Assembly (NCBI GenBank): GCA_003586115.2
Contig: QVOM02000102.1
Span: 2,892,899 to 2,956,898 of the forward strand
Length of the DNA: 64,000 nt
Reading direction: 5' to 3'
Source: Salvator merianae
Taxonomy: Eukaryota > Chordata > Lepidosauria > Squamata > Teiidae
In this document: positions 43,894 through 56,154 of the stretch, one piece after another
How the letters are laid out: each line of letters begins with the position of its first letter
How positions within the stretch are numbered: the first letter of the stretch is position 1
Made by a program: the position numbers and the translations under genes
The notes under the pieces: model-generated
The model's database searches: none
Told to the model about the DNA's origin: nothing
Seen by the model: the letters and a program-made list of their open reading frames with translations, nothing else

Positions 43894-44359
43894 ACTTTGC
43901 TCAGTCTCGCACAGTGACTTTCCATGGGTTTTCTGGTCTGTCACCATGTTTGCAACTCATATAGCCATTTAAAGCCAATTCACCTATATAGGTCTTTCTC
44001 AGAAGTCAGTTCCCTTTCTCCTGATCAAGATCCCTTCCTAATAATCATATGTTTGGTAGCAACAACTTTTTTAATGGAGGAAAAAATATGACATTTATTT
44101 ATTTGTCTATTTATTTAAAACATGTCTATACCATTTTTCATTTTATAATAATCTTGAATTTATACTTTTTTTTTTTTTTTTTTTTTTTTTACAAACAGTG
44201 TAGGGTTTAAAAGTTTCCTTGTCCCAAAATGGTATCAAGTCCCCATAGGTGCACTGAGGTCACAAGGTGTACTGACCTCAGAGTGGGATTTCACATGTGC
44301 CCTGTCTCGTTGATTCATCTCACAGAAGCTATTTAGACAATGCAAGACAAATAAAAGAC
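43894..44359. other. No gene; L2-tail-like block and T-tract
   Basis: 44090-44155 (CATTTATTTATTTG...TATACCATTTTTC) looks like a reversed L2-like ending, and 44166-44190 is a T25 run. Confidence 0.45.
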
Positions 44360-44590
44360 AGCTGAATGCATGAAAATGAAACTAAGTGCAGACAAGGCAG
44401 AGGTGCTGAGTGTCACAGATTCTAATAGGAATGTGCCCTGATTTTAATGGGGCTGTATTGCTCTGGAATGGATAGGTGAGCAATCTGGAGATGTTTCTGG
44501 ATTCTGTGGCTGATGCTTGAAGCTCAGGTGGAGACCGGCTATGGCCACATTTTGGCCACAGTATCTATGCCCTAATAAATTCCAGACTAG
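44360..44590 (+). mobile_element. L2-like LINE RT-downstream fragment
   Basis: The plus strand reads KMKLSADKAEVL (usual LKLNPDKTEVL), and after a break a QSGDVSGFCG/LDSVADA-type segment that matches LGVxLDSSLSLEAQV at the nucleotide level (CTGGATTCTGTGGCTGATGC, AAGCTCAGGTGG). A decayed fragment. Confidence 0.6.
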
Positions 44591-44599
44591 AGTGGCAGA

Positions 44600-45790
44600 T
44601 GTTCAGAAGGCTAAAATGGAAAATGTGTGAGAGAGGAGAAATGTTCACACTCTCAGCCCTCTACATGCACAGAGACCAGAGACCAGATGCGCAGACTCAG
44701 AAGCCAGAGAGAAATAGAAAAGGAGAATGTTCCATATTCCTCATTCCCTTTGTGAAAACAGTTCTTGTGTTAGATGCAGAAAAGGGAGAGATCCCACTTC
44801 CCAGGAGAAGTCAGCTCAAAAAGAAGCTGCAAAGCAGTCTGCTTGAGAAGCAGAGCTTCCCTCTCCAGTTTCAACAGGAGGCAGGAGACAAGGAGAAGAG
44901 GGTGAGGATGAAGGATGAAGGATCTTGAACTCCTCCCTTTTTTCTTTAGTAATGTTGCAGTGGTTTCATCTCTTGTGATGAGGTGGTGAGAAAACCTTCA
45001 TACAGAACGGAAAAAAAACTGAACAAAATTGGACTTTTAATACTCTTTTTTTCCAGTGAAAAAGAAGCAAGCTAGCACATTGGATGAAAAATGGATTGAA
45101 ATCCTGAACATTTGAGAGGTGCATTTGAAACAAGAGTTCAAAATTATTGGTTGTTTTAGGAAAGAGGAGTGAGGAGCAAAGGTGAGGTGTGGGATGCGAA
45201 CAGGTCACCTTCAGTTGGTTAACAAGTAGAATGCAAATGAAGGGATAAACAAACAGCTGCACTTTGTACTGTGCTGGATATCTGCAAAACCTCTGGACTG
45301 TGCTGATTACTTTAAGATTGCTTGTCCAGGCAGAGACAAATGGTGTGGCATGCCAAAACAGTAAGGAGACATTCCAGAGACCACAAGTCACTTAAGGTGA
45401 GATATCTGTCTCATTTTAATCCAAAGTAGTGTGCCTGGCATTCTTGATGTATTTCCTTCAGAAGTTTACTGACTGTACAGTTTTTAAATTCTGACCAGAA
45501 ATGTACCAGTTCAAACTTGATTTCATGTTCTTGTCATTGTTTTCAGCAGACTAGACCTGTTAAAGATTAATGACCTTCCTTGATTACTCCAATGCAGAGA
45601 GTTCCCCTTTGGGAAGAATGGAGGGCTGAGTCAGAGGAAAATTGCAACAGTAAAACTGAGTTTGTCTTTCCAATATGGGTTCCAATGTGTCAAAATGGAT
45701 TCTGTCTAGTACAGGAACCCGGCTTCTGATGGTCAAATATCCTGTACTTCCAAAATATTATACCAATACATGACCAATTCCTTAGTCCAT
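44600..45790 (-). mobile_element. LTR-like repeat, copy D
   Basis: Closest to copy F: CCCTCTCCAGTTTCAACAGG (44870) matches CCCTCTCCATTTCAGGAGGG (57813), and a CTTTTAATACTCTTTTTTTC block (45030) matches 57985-58010. The right part (45655-45790: TTTCCAATATGGGTTCC, TCTAGTACAGG) matches copies A, C and E. Ends are not clear. Confidence 0.42.
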
Positions 45791-45844
45791 GCTTTATGCT
45801 GCAATATACATAAGTTCATATTTATTAAGGAGGCGGCATAACAT

Positions 45845-46080
45845 TAGAGATGTGTACAAACTTAAATTTAGAGGTTTGGCTTGAACTGAACGAACTATTC
45901 TTGGTTCAGGTTCACACTGAACCCTTTTTTTAAGAAAAAACTCCAGGGTGTTTCAGTTCTCATGTAAACCATTCAAACCACGGCGAACCACACTTGGTTC
46001 ACGATGGCTTGCTTGGTTCATTAGAACACCCCTTGGTTTGGGTTCTTGTTAAGTTTCAAACTCAGTTTTTTGGCTCTCAT
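45845..46080. mobile_element. hAT-like MITE fragment (GAACC-rich subtype)
   Basis: Begins TTAGAGATGTGTACAAAC, followed by repeated GGTTC/GAACC words and a CATGTAAACCATTCAAACC block similar to 43380-43410. The second terminus is lost at the junction with the L2-like fragment. Confidence 0.5.
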
Positions 46081-46089
46081 TGAACCCAT

Positions 46090-46630
46090 CACTTCTTCAA
46101 GGTTCTTGTTCAGGATAATCACAGACTCTCCTGATTCAATAGAGCTGTGTGTCATCACTGGATTGGTGACTTTTCAGCACCTAACTCCTGATTACTGATC
46201 ACATAAATATTAAAAAGAATTTCTGGGAAAGTAGCAGCCTGTGACACCAGGGCCAGGGCACACAGACCCAGTCACCCAACTCTAATTCCTGCAATCGTTC
46301 CTGAACACAGTTCCATTCACTGCCAACTCATGGAGCTGGTCTAAGAGGATATCGTGGACAACAGTATTAAAAAGTGAGAGATCAAGGAAGATCAACAGAG
46401 TTGTACTAGTCTGTTTCCTGCAAGGGATCATCCGACAGGGTGATCAAGGCCCCTTTTGCACCGGGCCTTACTTTGGATAGTACTCCATAGAAGGAGCCTG
46501 CCACAGTCTGCACTAGCATGTGGATAGCAGACCCTTATTCTAGGATATAATCTGAAATAAGGCCTAGTGCAGAGAAGGGCCCAAGTCTAATTCTTCCAAA
46601 GCCAGGCCTGAATCTGGACTGAAATGTGCT
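46090..46630 (-). mobile_element. L2-like LINE RT fragment
   Basis: The minus strand reads LDLSLFNTVVHDILLDQLHEL, the motif-A region of an L2-like RT (DLSAAFDTVDHxILL), with the neighbouring YxDDTQLY-like block near 46130-46155 as nucleotides. It is homologous to the fragment at 1-640, both on the minus strand. Stops and a small insertion (about 46440-46600) are present. Confidence 0.62.
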
Positions 46631-46636
46631 AAGATA

Positions 46637-46960
46637 ATTGGGGTCTGTTCTCACTTACCTTCTAGTGAGTATCTGCATGCTCAATAGGGAAGTGCTTCCA
46701 AATTTCATGGAGGCCCTAGTAATTAGGAGTGTTCCCAGTTGTGCTCCACAGCTGTACTGGGAGCTGCTGTACTGCTCTTGGTATGCAGCATTAGCATCAA
46801 TTTCCTGGCAGTTGTGCAGTCATGTGACACATTCCTGATTGCCATGGCACCAGCCAGACTTTCCCCAGGTTCTGTCACAACAAGGCAGCCAGCATTGACA
46901 CTGCAAGTGCTAGAAGCCCATTTCCTTGCAGTGCAGATGGTCGCCACACTCCAGGGACGG
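46637..46960. mobile_element. Harbinger-like MITE fragment
   Basis: Starts GGGGTCTGTTCTCACTTAC, then shares the GCAGTTGTGCAGTCATG...GCCATGGCA blocks and a TGCAAGTGCTAGAAGCCCA block with 43462-43893. The right terminus is missing. Confidence 0.55.
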
Positions 46961-48180
46961 TTTCACCTTAGAAAGTTTGGTTTCAAACATCCCAAGATGG
47001 AAAGTGCAAAAAGGCTCTTGGTTCCTTTGAAAACTACCTGTAGCTGCACCACCACTATCTTCATTGACATCTTGCCTAAAAGGAGTTGGGAGCAGGGGCA
47101 TGCCAGTGTACTGCCAGCGAGACATCCAGATATGTGGATTCCCAGTCCCTGCATGTAGGGGTGTCCTGGGCCCTGATGTGGATGCATGAAATACTTTATT
47201 TTTCATTAATATTTATTATTTTTTATAAAATTACTCCTATTCAATACTGCAGAGGGAAATATAATATTTGCTATATGGCACTTCTACCTAAACACAGTAG
47301 AATCACCCAATGGGAATGCCAACAATTATCTAATGGAGGGAAATGTGGTTTATGTTACATGGAACAACCTTTTTCTATTAGATTATTGTGGAGAAGCACT
47401 TTTTTAACAGCTAGGAATCTCAGTACATTACCAATCTGCTCTCTTTGTGTTCAAGACTGGTGCTGAAAATCAGTTTGTGGGCTGAATCTCTGTCCTGCAC
47501 TGGCACAAATATCCTGGCTAGTATAGCACAAAGGACAGCTAATATGTCCATTAGAGAAAGATAGTTTTAATGAGGAAAAAGTATTTTAACTAAGCAGTTT
47601 CATGGAAAATGATAGAGAGAACTCAGGTTATTGAAGTTATTGAACAGTAAGGAGAAGAAAATACTTTGATGGGCTACTTTCATATGCTTTAAGAACCACA
47701 CTTAAAACTGTGGGGAAGGATAAATATTTGAGGTCATATTCCCTATGGATACTAGGTTAAGAAGTCTTGAGTACTAATATTTCTGAAACTCATACTAACC
47801 CAATAATTTAATATTCCATAATTTTCACTCGCACAATGAGCCCTGACCTTGATCCCTTTGGATTTAATATTTTTGAATTTTAAATTGAGATTGATTATGA
47901 GTTAATGCATATATTCTATGGCTCTGCACACAGAATGCAAGAGCAGAAGCCCTAATAAATGTACAATAATGTAACCATTTGTTTCCTGAAATACTAAAAA
48001 GTGCCACATATTTTCAGTACAGGAATGTCCTCGTAAAAGGACAAGGTCTTGTGATGTTTCCGGAGCAGTATAGGGGAAAAAAGAAGGGGGGCTGTCATCC
48101 TGAGATGATGAAGAGCCATTTATATAATGAAAACAATAAGAATAGTTCAGTGATAGAGCTACCACCTGGAAATAAGACAG
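46961..48180. other. No recognisable feature
   Basis: Several overlapping open frames at 46739-47466 have no domain and run into one another on both strands. I see no exon or repeat family here. Confidence 0.4.
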
Positions 48181-48525
48181 TCATAAGAACATAAGAGCAC
48201 AAGAGGAACCCTGATGGATCAGGCCACAACCCATGTAGTTCAGTACCCTGTCTCACACAGTGGCCCACAGTGGTGAAACCTCATCTGCTCTCAACTCCTT
48301 GTAAATGGCCTTTAGAGGTATCCTGCCTGTCTCTCCAATCAGGAGGCAGCACCTAGGCATCCATCCTAGTAGATATTGATACACCTGTCATCCAAGAATT
48401 TGTCTAATATTTCTTAAAGCTATCCAAGTTGGTTGCTATCACTTCTTCTGGTAGTAAATTCCACAGTCTAATGGTTCTCTGGGTGAGAAAAATCTTTCCC
48501 TTGTCATATGTTTGATTCTCACTAT
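48181..48525 (-). mobile_element. CR1-like LINE 3' end
   Basis: The minus strand reads KIFLTQRTIRLWNLLPEEVI and then NLDSFKKY before a stop, the C-terminus of the same CR1-like protein as at 39718. The 3' UTR block (GGCCTGATCCATCAGGGTTC) follows, and it ends TTATGTTCTTATGAC. Truncated and frame-broken. Confidence 0.8.
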
Positions 48526-49089
48526 CTGTAATGAATTATTACAGAAATAAACCATTTCTGGAATGGAAATAAACCATTTCTATAATCTTCTTAAGGAAAC
48601 TATATAGATGTGACTGTGCAGTTGGTTTACTGTCAGATTGATGGATGCCTCCACCTTTCTGACTTTTGTTTATTTAAGCAGCTATTTGAAACTTATAGCA
48701 TAAAAAACCCTAACTTTTAGTGTTGGGTTTGTAACTCTACATGGTCTTTGTGGACAATCACACAGGCAAGTTCATCCATTACTAGTTCTATGTTTGCTAC
48801 ACACTGAATTCTCTGAATCTGTTTGCAAGTTGTAGTTGGCATCATTCTGCTTCAAGGCAGTGGGAACAGCCTAGACATGAAGGTATGGAAACTCTCAGTT
48901 GCTCAGCCATCAGAGCTGTCCCTCTCAAACTTGCCAGTGTGATCGAAATGAGTGTAAACATGACATTTGGCACTGGATTGGTTGCAGGAGTTGCTGGAGA
49001 GATGATCTGCAATCCATTCAATTGTTTTAGGGGCTCCACATATGATTTTTTTCCACAGGGTTTACTCCCTCAGACTTTCTCTTCTCCAA
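48526..49089. other. No recognisable feature
   Basis: No motif recognised. Confidence 0.4.
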
Positions 49090-49225
49090 AGCGCTCACAA
49101 GTGAGGGTATTTTACCCATACTTGGAAAGATCTAATGAGTTTCCATAAAACAGCAGGTATTTGAACTGAGGGACTCCTCAGTTCTAGTTTCATGTGGTTA
49201 ATCACTGCACAATCAAAGATCCTGG
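49090..49225 (-). mobile_element. Possible tRNA-derived SINE
   Basis: On the minus strand, GTGCAGTGATTAACCAC precedes a CAGTTCAAATACC block resembling a pol III B box (GGTTCRAATCC), then TATGGAAACTCATTAGATCT, which resembles the GGAAACTCACTGGGTGACCT region of squamate tRNA-derived SINEs. Only part is preserved and the A box is not clear. Confidence 0.35.
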
Positions 49226-49710
49226 TTTGTTTCTAAAAGCATAGTTTGAAGACTGGTGTGGGGCATTTCTGCACTGGCCTGTATTCCTTACCAGCAAGTG
49301 CATATTAATGCAGAATATTAGAGACCCCATCCATCACTGGTACACTCCATCTACTCAGGCTGGAGTGTGATCCACATCGAGATGATCTTGATATGGATTG
49401 CCAGTAGTCTTGGACTTCGAATACAGAGGCATGTGGAAGACACACCTCCATTTTTTGAAATACCAGGGAGCCATTTCAGTAACTGCTGAAATGGATTCCT
49501 TGGGGGTTCTAAGGCTAGAAATCTATATTTCTAGCCTTTTGAAACCCTAAAAGCCCACTCTTTCAGCTTTCGCAAGCTGCAGGGCTGCTGCAGAGGCTGG
49601 TCTGGACCAGTACTGTCATATAGAAACATGTGTGCCATGATCTGGACCAGTGGATTTTGCTGGTTCAGAACCACTGATCCCAATCGTACCACAGCAGTGG
49701 AAAAAGACCT
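49226..49710. other. No recognisable feature
   Basis: Contains a repeated GTCTGGACCAGT/ATCTGGACCAGTGG motif at about 49600 and 49640. No known family is recognised. Confidence 0.4.
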
Positions 49711-51420
49711 GTAGTGTTAGAAGCAGAATACTGGGATATGATGAGATGGGGAAAATATCTTTCCCAAGTACCAAGTTTTTCTCCAAGTGCCAAGGATCTT
49801 TAGGAAAGGGATTTTAAAAATATCAAACCACACAAGTGAAATGTAAAATATAGGACACAAGATTCTTCAAAAACAAATGCATATACAAGAAAAGGATTTT
49901 AAAAAGTATAACAATCTATAAAATGTAAGTTTTTTACAGAAATCGGCTGATTGCCAGTTTCAAAAGACAGGGAATACACTGGCAAAAACAATACAGCAGC
50001 AGGCTAGCTCAAAAGAGGTCTCTTTCACAGGGACTTACTGCTCATGTACACAGCTAAGTCAGGAAGAGAAGCAGCTTTCTTATGAATGAACCAGGGTCAT
50101 TTTAGGACCATTTTGATTGTTCCAGTGAATGGAGGCTAATAGAGGGGAAGAAAAACAATAAACTACCCCTAAATCTGCCCAAAACTAACCCAGAAAGACC
50201 CTAAACGAGCAAGGAGCACACATATCTCACCCTCAGAGGCAAAAAGGGACTTTGAGAATAGAAGTTTGCTGCTAGGATGAGTTTCCAAGTCTGATAAAGT
50301 ATCCATAGGTAAAGAAGATGTTAGCATATCTGAGGAAGATCACTGCTTTGCAGATCAGCAACAAAGTTATACTTCTTATTAATTTGGTTGTCTCAGCCAA
50401 GGTAAAGCAGAGTCTGGGCTGCAGAGCTGCTTTAGGCTTGAAGAGCAATCCAAGCAGTAAGCAGCAGAGAAAAATGGCAAAGTCCAAGTGTGGTGGTTGA
50501 ATTTCTATTGCAGGATTGGGATGATGTAGCATGGATAACAGAGATCCGAGGAGCAACCTGACCGCATGCTTCCTGGGAACCAACTTTTATTGTAGATTTG
50601 AACAAAAGGGGGCTGACCCTAACCCTAGATACAGTCCAGCAGTGGGAAAGTACATGAGGAACCGTGTTTCGGGAGGAGACTTCCAATATGTGAGGAGGGT
50701 GTGTGTGTGCTTATGTAATGTCATTATGTATATGTGTTTGGGTGATATTAAGGGTGATGAGGGCCATGCCCTGATCATGCTGTTGATAGCATTTTAATTA
50801 ACTTCCAATAAAGGAAACAACAGTTTGTTCTGTTAAACAGACTCTTCCTGCGCACACAGCAGAGGTGATGTGTCCTGGACAATAGAGTGGCATTTTCAGT
50901 GCTTAAGCAAATTAAGGCTGATCCAACTAAATTTCATCACTGCAGGCTGACATTTTTGATGGGTATCTTCCAGATGTTTACCAAGAAATACTATTTAACA
51001 AAAGACTGAGTTTGGATGCCAATAGCTCTTGAATATTTCCTTTTAGATGCTGCCCAGGATAAATATCTGCTATCACCAAGTTATTTAAGTGGATTACTTC
51101 ATCCTGAGGATGGGCTTCCTTCTGATTCAGCCCCGTTTATGCAGATGTCTCTGTTCCAAGCCCTTTTGCTTTAGGCAGAGACAAAAGATTTCACTTGTCC
51201 TTTTGATTTGAGACCAGAATTCTGATATGGATCCTATTGTACTAAAATGAATTCTGACCTGGCACAGGGATTCAGGTCCTCTGGTCCATTTCCCTGTACT
51301 TTCAACCTTTATGCCAATCAATCATAATGTCCAATTCTCTGCTTTAGTGGTGTCCATGCCTTGGCAGATCCCTGCCTTTAGTAGCACAGCATTATAGCAC
51401 TGCCTCTTTTTGGGGGACAG
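49711..51420 (-). mobile_element. LTR-like repeat, copy E
   Basis: Same family as 29899-31545. Shared blocks include the CTTCTGATTCAGCCCYGTTTATGCAGA stretch, CAAGCCCTTTTGCTTTAGGCAG, and CCTTGGCAGATCCCTGCCTTTAGTAGCACA near the right end. The left start is diverged. No internal genes are visible. Confidence 0.45.
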
Positions 51421-53569
51421 GGATTATTAGTAGTTAGAAAACTCATCCGTACTGAGAAAGTGAAGTTGGAAACAAACTAAACCAGACATTACAAACTGAT
51501 TAATATTTATGATGTTACCATCAAAGAAGTGTGCTTAATGCCTAGATGTAATAGTGAGGGATACTTTGAAGCCAAATCTGAAGAAGGCTTTCAGAATTTT
51601 ACATGCTGATTGAAACTTCTGTCAACCAAATTCCTGATAAATGCAAGTTAAGCAAAAAGAAGCTAATGTTCAACATCAGATTTTCAGAATATTTTATGTT
51701 AGGGCATTCCTAGTCATGAGCACTTTTTTATTATTATTTTTTCTGATTAGTTTGTAATTCTGGGATACTTAAGAAATCTGAAAACAGAATGATCCCAGGC
51801 AGTAACTTTGAGTTGCCACTATGTACGTTAACGTTTGTGCATATGCCTCTATGTCGATGACCTAATCTCACAAAAAAATAGGTCAGATATCTACCGAATA
51901 GCATAGACCTAAACATTTTTCCAATGAATAGTCTTCCCGGTGCACTAAGAGAAAGTCTATGGCTATGATTCTACTTTCAGAGTGTGAACCTGTACAGGGT
52001 CACAACATTAAAAAAGATGCCCTTCTTGTCTGCATTTCTTAAAAAGGAGGTGACATTTTCAGTAACATCTCTGTTCCAGGTGCCTCCAGGAGCAAGTGTA
52101 CTAGAAAATAACCTGCATGATCACTTCAGGTAAATGGAGACAGCCTAAGACACCTTAACAAAAGAAAGCAGGCTGTTTTTGTCCATGTTGAATATCTGCT
52201 GAAAAACAAAAAAGAAACAATGTGCCATGTTTTAATTTTTTCCATAACATCTGCTTACTGACAAAATTCTCTGGCATACATCCATTTTAACAACATCAAA
52301 ATCAGAGTATTTCCCTAGGAGATGCAAAGAATTTCTAATACAACAGAAACTTCTGGGCATGGCTGACACCTGCCCTTTCACAAGTGGTTTGTTGAAACAA
52401 GTCTGTTTCATAAGCCATGGTTTAAAATTGGCATCTTTAAGATTGACATCTTTCATACAAACCACCAATTAGCCACACCTTTTCAGATGACTAACTACAG
52501 CTAACGGGAAATGGAGCATAAAGTTTTGAATATTTTCTTTATGACCACACCTAAAGAATGTGTGTGTGTGTGTGTGTGTGTGAACTTTAGTCTTGATTTC
52601 TTACCTGAAAAATGTGCTTTTTTCACATATATTTAAGTAAATATCATTTTTGTGAACTCCCAAATCTTTGCTATGACATTTATACTTTTTATGTGGAACT
52701 TTGTTAAAATGCAAAGGAAGGGAGGAAAATGTACGTAAAAAACAAAAAGCAAATCAATTTATTCATTTGGATAAACAGAGTCAAATTGTTTATTGTTTTC
52801 TGTGTCAAGGCAGATTTCTTCACAAATGTGCATTTCAGTGTTCTCCCACTAGCACAAAAATAACAGCATTGTTTAAGCTAAAAGAAAGAAAATAAGAATG
52901 GGTTTTTGAACACACAAGAGCTTAGAAAATGTAGGATATAGGCTTACTTGAGCAAATGATGGCTATCAGCAGTTCCTATGCCCCATGGAGAGAATGCAAT
53001 CTACAAAAAAGGAGCTTATCTAGGATGTCAGATCTTTATAATGTTCACTGGGAATGAAAGTACGTGTGCCTTCTCAGTCCCTTCAGCATTGCTTCCTTAG
53101 CATCTTTGTAGCAATGTGGAATTAAATGTTTCATGGGCAATGAATCTGATTTAATGGTGTGCCCTCCTCCCTACTCCAACACCATAGATAACTACTGGGT
53201 CCACACTGCCTAGGCTGACATGTTGTGGACATTTTTGATTTTTGTGTTTGGATGATTCAAAACAATTGCAAGTTTAATTATGCAAGTTTGTGAAGGGAAA
53301 CAGTTACATCTGCTGAATTATAAAGTATCTGATTTTAAATAAAAGGGCAAAATGTTAGAAGCAACAGTATACACTCTGTCTACATCTTGTTTTTCTGAAA
53401 TGTTAGCACTGACTATGCAAAACCAATTCAGTTATAATGAGGACATACACCCCAATTCTCTTGTGACTTATAGCAGTAGGAAGCTATGGCAAATCCAGTC
53501 ACAGTATCTTCAGTAATATTGTCTGATTTCCTACATTCCATTACAATCTCTGGCAGAATTCCTCTGAAG
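51421..53569. other. No gene; (TG)n at 52558-52582
   Basis: AT-rich, with one (TG)12 microsatellite. No domain in the short open frames and no repeat family is recognised. Confidence 0.5.
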
Positions 53570-53732
53570 ACCATTTGCAAGGAGTTGAGAGCAGGTGAAA
53601 GTTTTGCCTTTATATTCTGCTTGAGAATGCCCAGAAGCAATTGGTGGGCAACTGTGTAAGACAGGATGCTGGACTAGATGGGCCATGGCCTGATCTAGTA
53701 GGGCTCCTTTTATGTACTTAGGTTCTAAATCC
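53570..53732 (+). mobile_element. CR1-like LINE 3' UTR end
   Basis: Contains AGTTGAGAGCAGGTGAAAG, the GGATGCTGGACTAGATGGGC block and an ending TTTTATGTACTTAGG. It is the plus-strand counterpart of the UTR at 15700-17454. Confidence 0.75.
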
Positions 53733-55791
53733 TGTTACTTTAGGCTTCCTGTAGAAAATGCTGAGGAGCAGGGGGATACTCTGCATGCAAATCATAACTT
53801 TTTCAACTGAACTAGTTATGGTTAATCATTTTAGGTTACAACCACTGATGGGAAATAAGATGACAAGAGGCAATGAGAGAGTGCTTCCACCACACCCATG
53901 CAAACATGCAGAGACTTACGTTTGTTTTGAAGATCCTAGAAAGTGTTTTTTGGGGAGAGTGGAATAAAGAGCTCTGGGGGCACCTCTATGGCATTGACCA
54001 CAATGGGAACAGTGTGTGCGACTGTCAGGAGACAGGTGCTATGAATAGCAAAAGAAAACAATTATTACACAATGCAAGAATATGGTTTTAAAAAGCAGAG
54101 GATTTTATTCAAACAACTGGTTTAAACCAACCAACCAAATAAATCAGATTGTTTGGGGTGAGGAGGGAAAATGCCTTAATCCCAGGCTGGTATTACAATG
54201 ATGCTGAGGGGCCATGTAGAGGAACAGCCAATCTTTATTTAAAGAAAAATAAGCTAGTTCTCTAGAGGAGGAGGAAGGAATGAGACAGACAAAAAAATGT
54301 TGGAAATAAGATATGTTTTACAACACTTTGAGAAAATGGTTCTGTCAGTTGATCAATCTTTTAAATGGCCTACTTTCATTATGGAGATTTTTAGAAAATT
54401 CTCAGAAAAAAAGTCAGATTATCACAAAATGATGCCTTATCAGAATTACATGTGGCTGCAGTCTTAATTTAATTAGGAGAATGCATACTTACTGCTTGCA
54501 TCAAACTTGCATATTTTTTCTTGTGCAGTTAATTTTCTGCCATGAAACCTATGGTGTTATGCTTGTGTTTTCCAGGAATTATTCTTTCCATGCATTGCTC
54601 AGATCCTGAGCTATTTAGCTCCAAATCATACCCTGAGAACGCAGGAGCTATCAAAGGCTGAGGTGCTAGTTTATTTCCAGGAAATTCTCTAGCATCATTT
54701 GAAGTGGGAGAGGCAGCGGTTCTCTTGGACCATTTTAACTGAGTGTCAGCATGCATCCCTGCATACAAAATGTCCAGCAAAAGTTAAGCTGGCAGCATTG
54801 CATGGCTCAGACGTCATCAGCCCAGCTCCTCCAAGACCATTTCTTCTGTTCAAAGGGAATTTTTTATCTGGCTTTGGGCTTGTAGGTGGATACCTAGCCA
54901 CAAAGTGGAAAACAATTATTTCTCCTCAGTTCAAGGTACAAACAATGAGTGAGAAAAAAGTTTGGAAAAAACAGAATAAATGATCACAAAAGTGTTAGTC
55001 TACCCAAGGGTAATACACTTGAAACATAGCTACTGCAAATCAAGTCATGTCATTTATCCATCTACCACAAAATCAGCCACTTGATTCTCACTTGGAATTA
55101 TTATTTCACATCCCAAAACAAGGTGAGAAAACACATGAGCTGGAATCTGCAAGAAACAAATGATTACCTCAGAAAGAGATTACTTGGGCTTGGGAAAGCT
55201 CTAGAATTTCCCTTGCCCATTCCTGCTGTATTTTTTATTTTTATCCATTGAAAGACAAACTTATGTGGGCTATGTATCTCCTATGTCAGTTTATTGCTCT
55301 TGTATCCAGTGACCAATACTGCCCTTTTTGTTTTTTGAATTAGTAATTCTTGATAGGTAACACAATGATTTTGATGTTTAAATATCCCTCATATGTTTGT
55401 TCTCCAATTTTGTGGGAGGTTTAGAATGTGTTTCATTGATTTTTAACTCTGATTTTGACTGCTGTTTTAATGCTTTTTGCAACTTCCCCTGAGGAAAATG
55501 TGTGATATAAATGTAAATAATTTTAAAAATAGCCGTGCCCACTTTTACCACGTGCACTCTCTCTTGCATGGCAAAAACACTTCCCACAGCTGTCTATATC
55601 CCTGCTTTGATATTCTGAACTGGTCACTACTGATTACAAGTGCAATTCCATTTACATCTGTTTCTAGAGGTATGGCAAATTCAGGATGCATGGCACAGTG
55701 CCATTGGTACCTAAACAGTATGTCGGGGGGGTAGTTCCCCACCCCCCATTCAGGAGACATTCACTTTCCATGTGTAAAATCCTGCCTGATG
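53733..55791. other. No recognisable feature
   Basis: Open frames at 53758-54091 and 54699-54983 have no domain. I see no exon pattern or repeat family. Confidence 0.4.
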
Positions 55792-56154
55792 CACCCATAT
55801 GCAAATTTTGATTCACATTTGGAAATTCATACTAAATTTCATTTTTGCAAATTTTTCACATCAAAACAAAAATGACTTTTTTCACATTTACAGTTTTTGA
55901 TCAAAAATGAAAAAGCATACTTCTTTTGCAAAAATTCACTGAATTTTCACATTTTTCACATTTTTTTGTGTGTTTAAACCATGAAAATGGCATTTTCAAC
56001 GGGAAAAAATGCAAAAAAAGTGAAAACAAATGCAAAAAATCCATTTTTCAACAATGAAATTCACTGATGAAGCAAAAATGCAGATTTTCATATTGAAAAC
56101 CAATCAATTTTGTGTGTGTGTGTGAGTGTGTATGTGCACATCTCTACGCCCATA
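55792..56154. mobile_element. AT-rich hAT-like MITE with 8-bp TSD, reverse copy
   Basis: Element 55800-56146 aligns along its length with the reverse complement of 38057-38393 (for example AACCATGAAAATGGCATTTTC and CTGATGAAGC blocks). The right terminus is GTGCACATCTCTA; the left one has lost its first bases. It is flanked by CACCCATA (55792-55799) and CGCCCATA (56147-56154), an 8-bp duplication with one change. It includes a (TG)n expansion at 56110-56132. Confidence 0.8.

Noticed and set aside
43648..43972. Overlapping His/Cys-rich open frames
   Set aside because: They fall in a Harbinger-like MITE and differ between copies of the family.
46739..47466. Cys-rich plus-strand open frames of 126-139 codons
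   Set aside because: They overlap a Harbinger-like MITE fragment, have opposite-strand frames over the same bases and show no known Cys-rich domain.
54699..54983. 94-codon open frame with a hydrophobic segment (LSGFGLVGGYLA)
   Set aside because: Considered as an exon; no recognisable family, no clear splice signals, and short frames of this kind are expected by chance in 64 kb.
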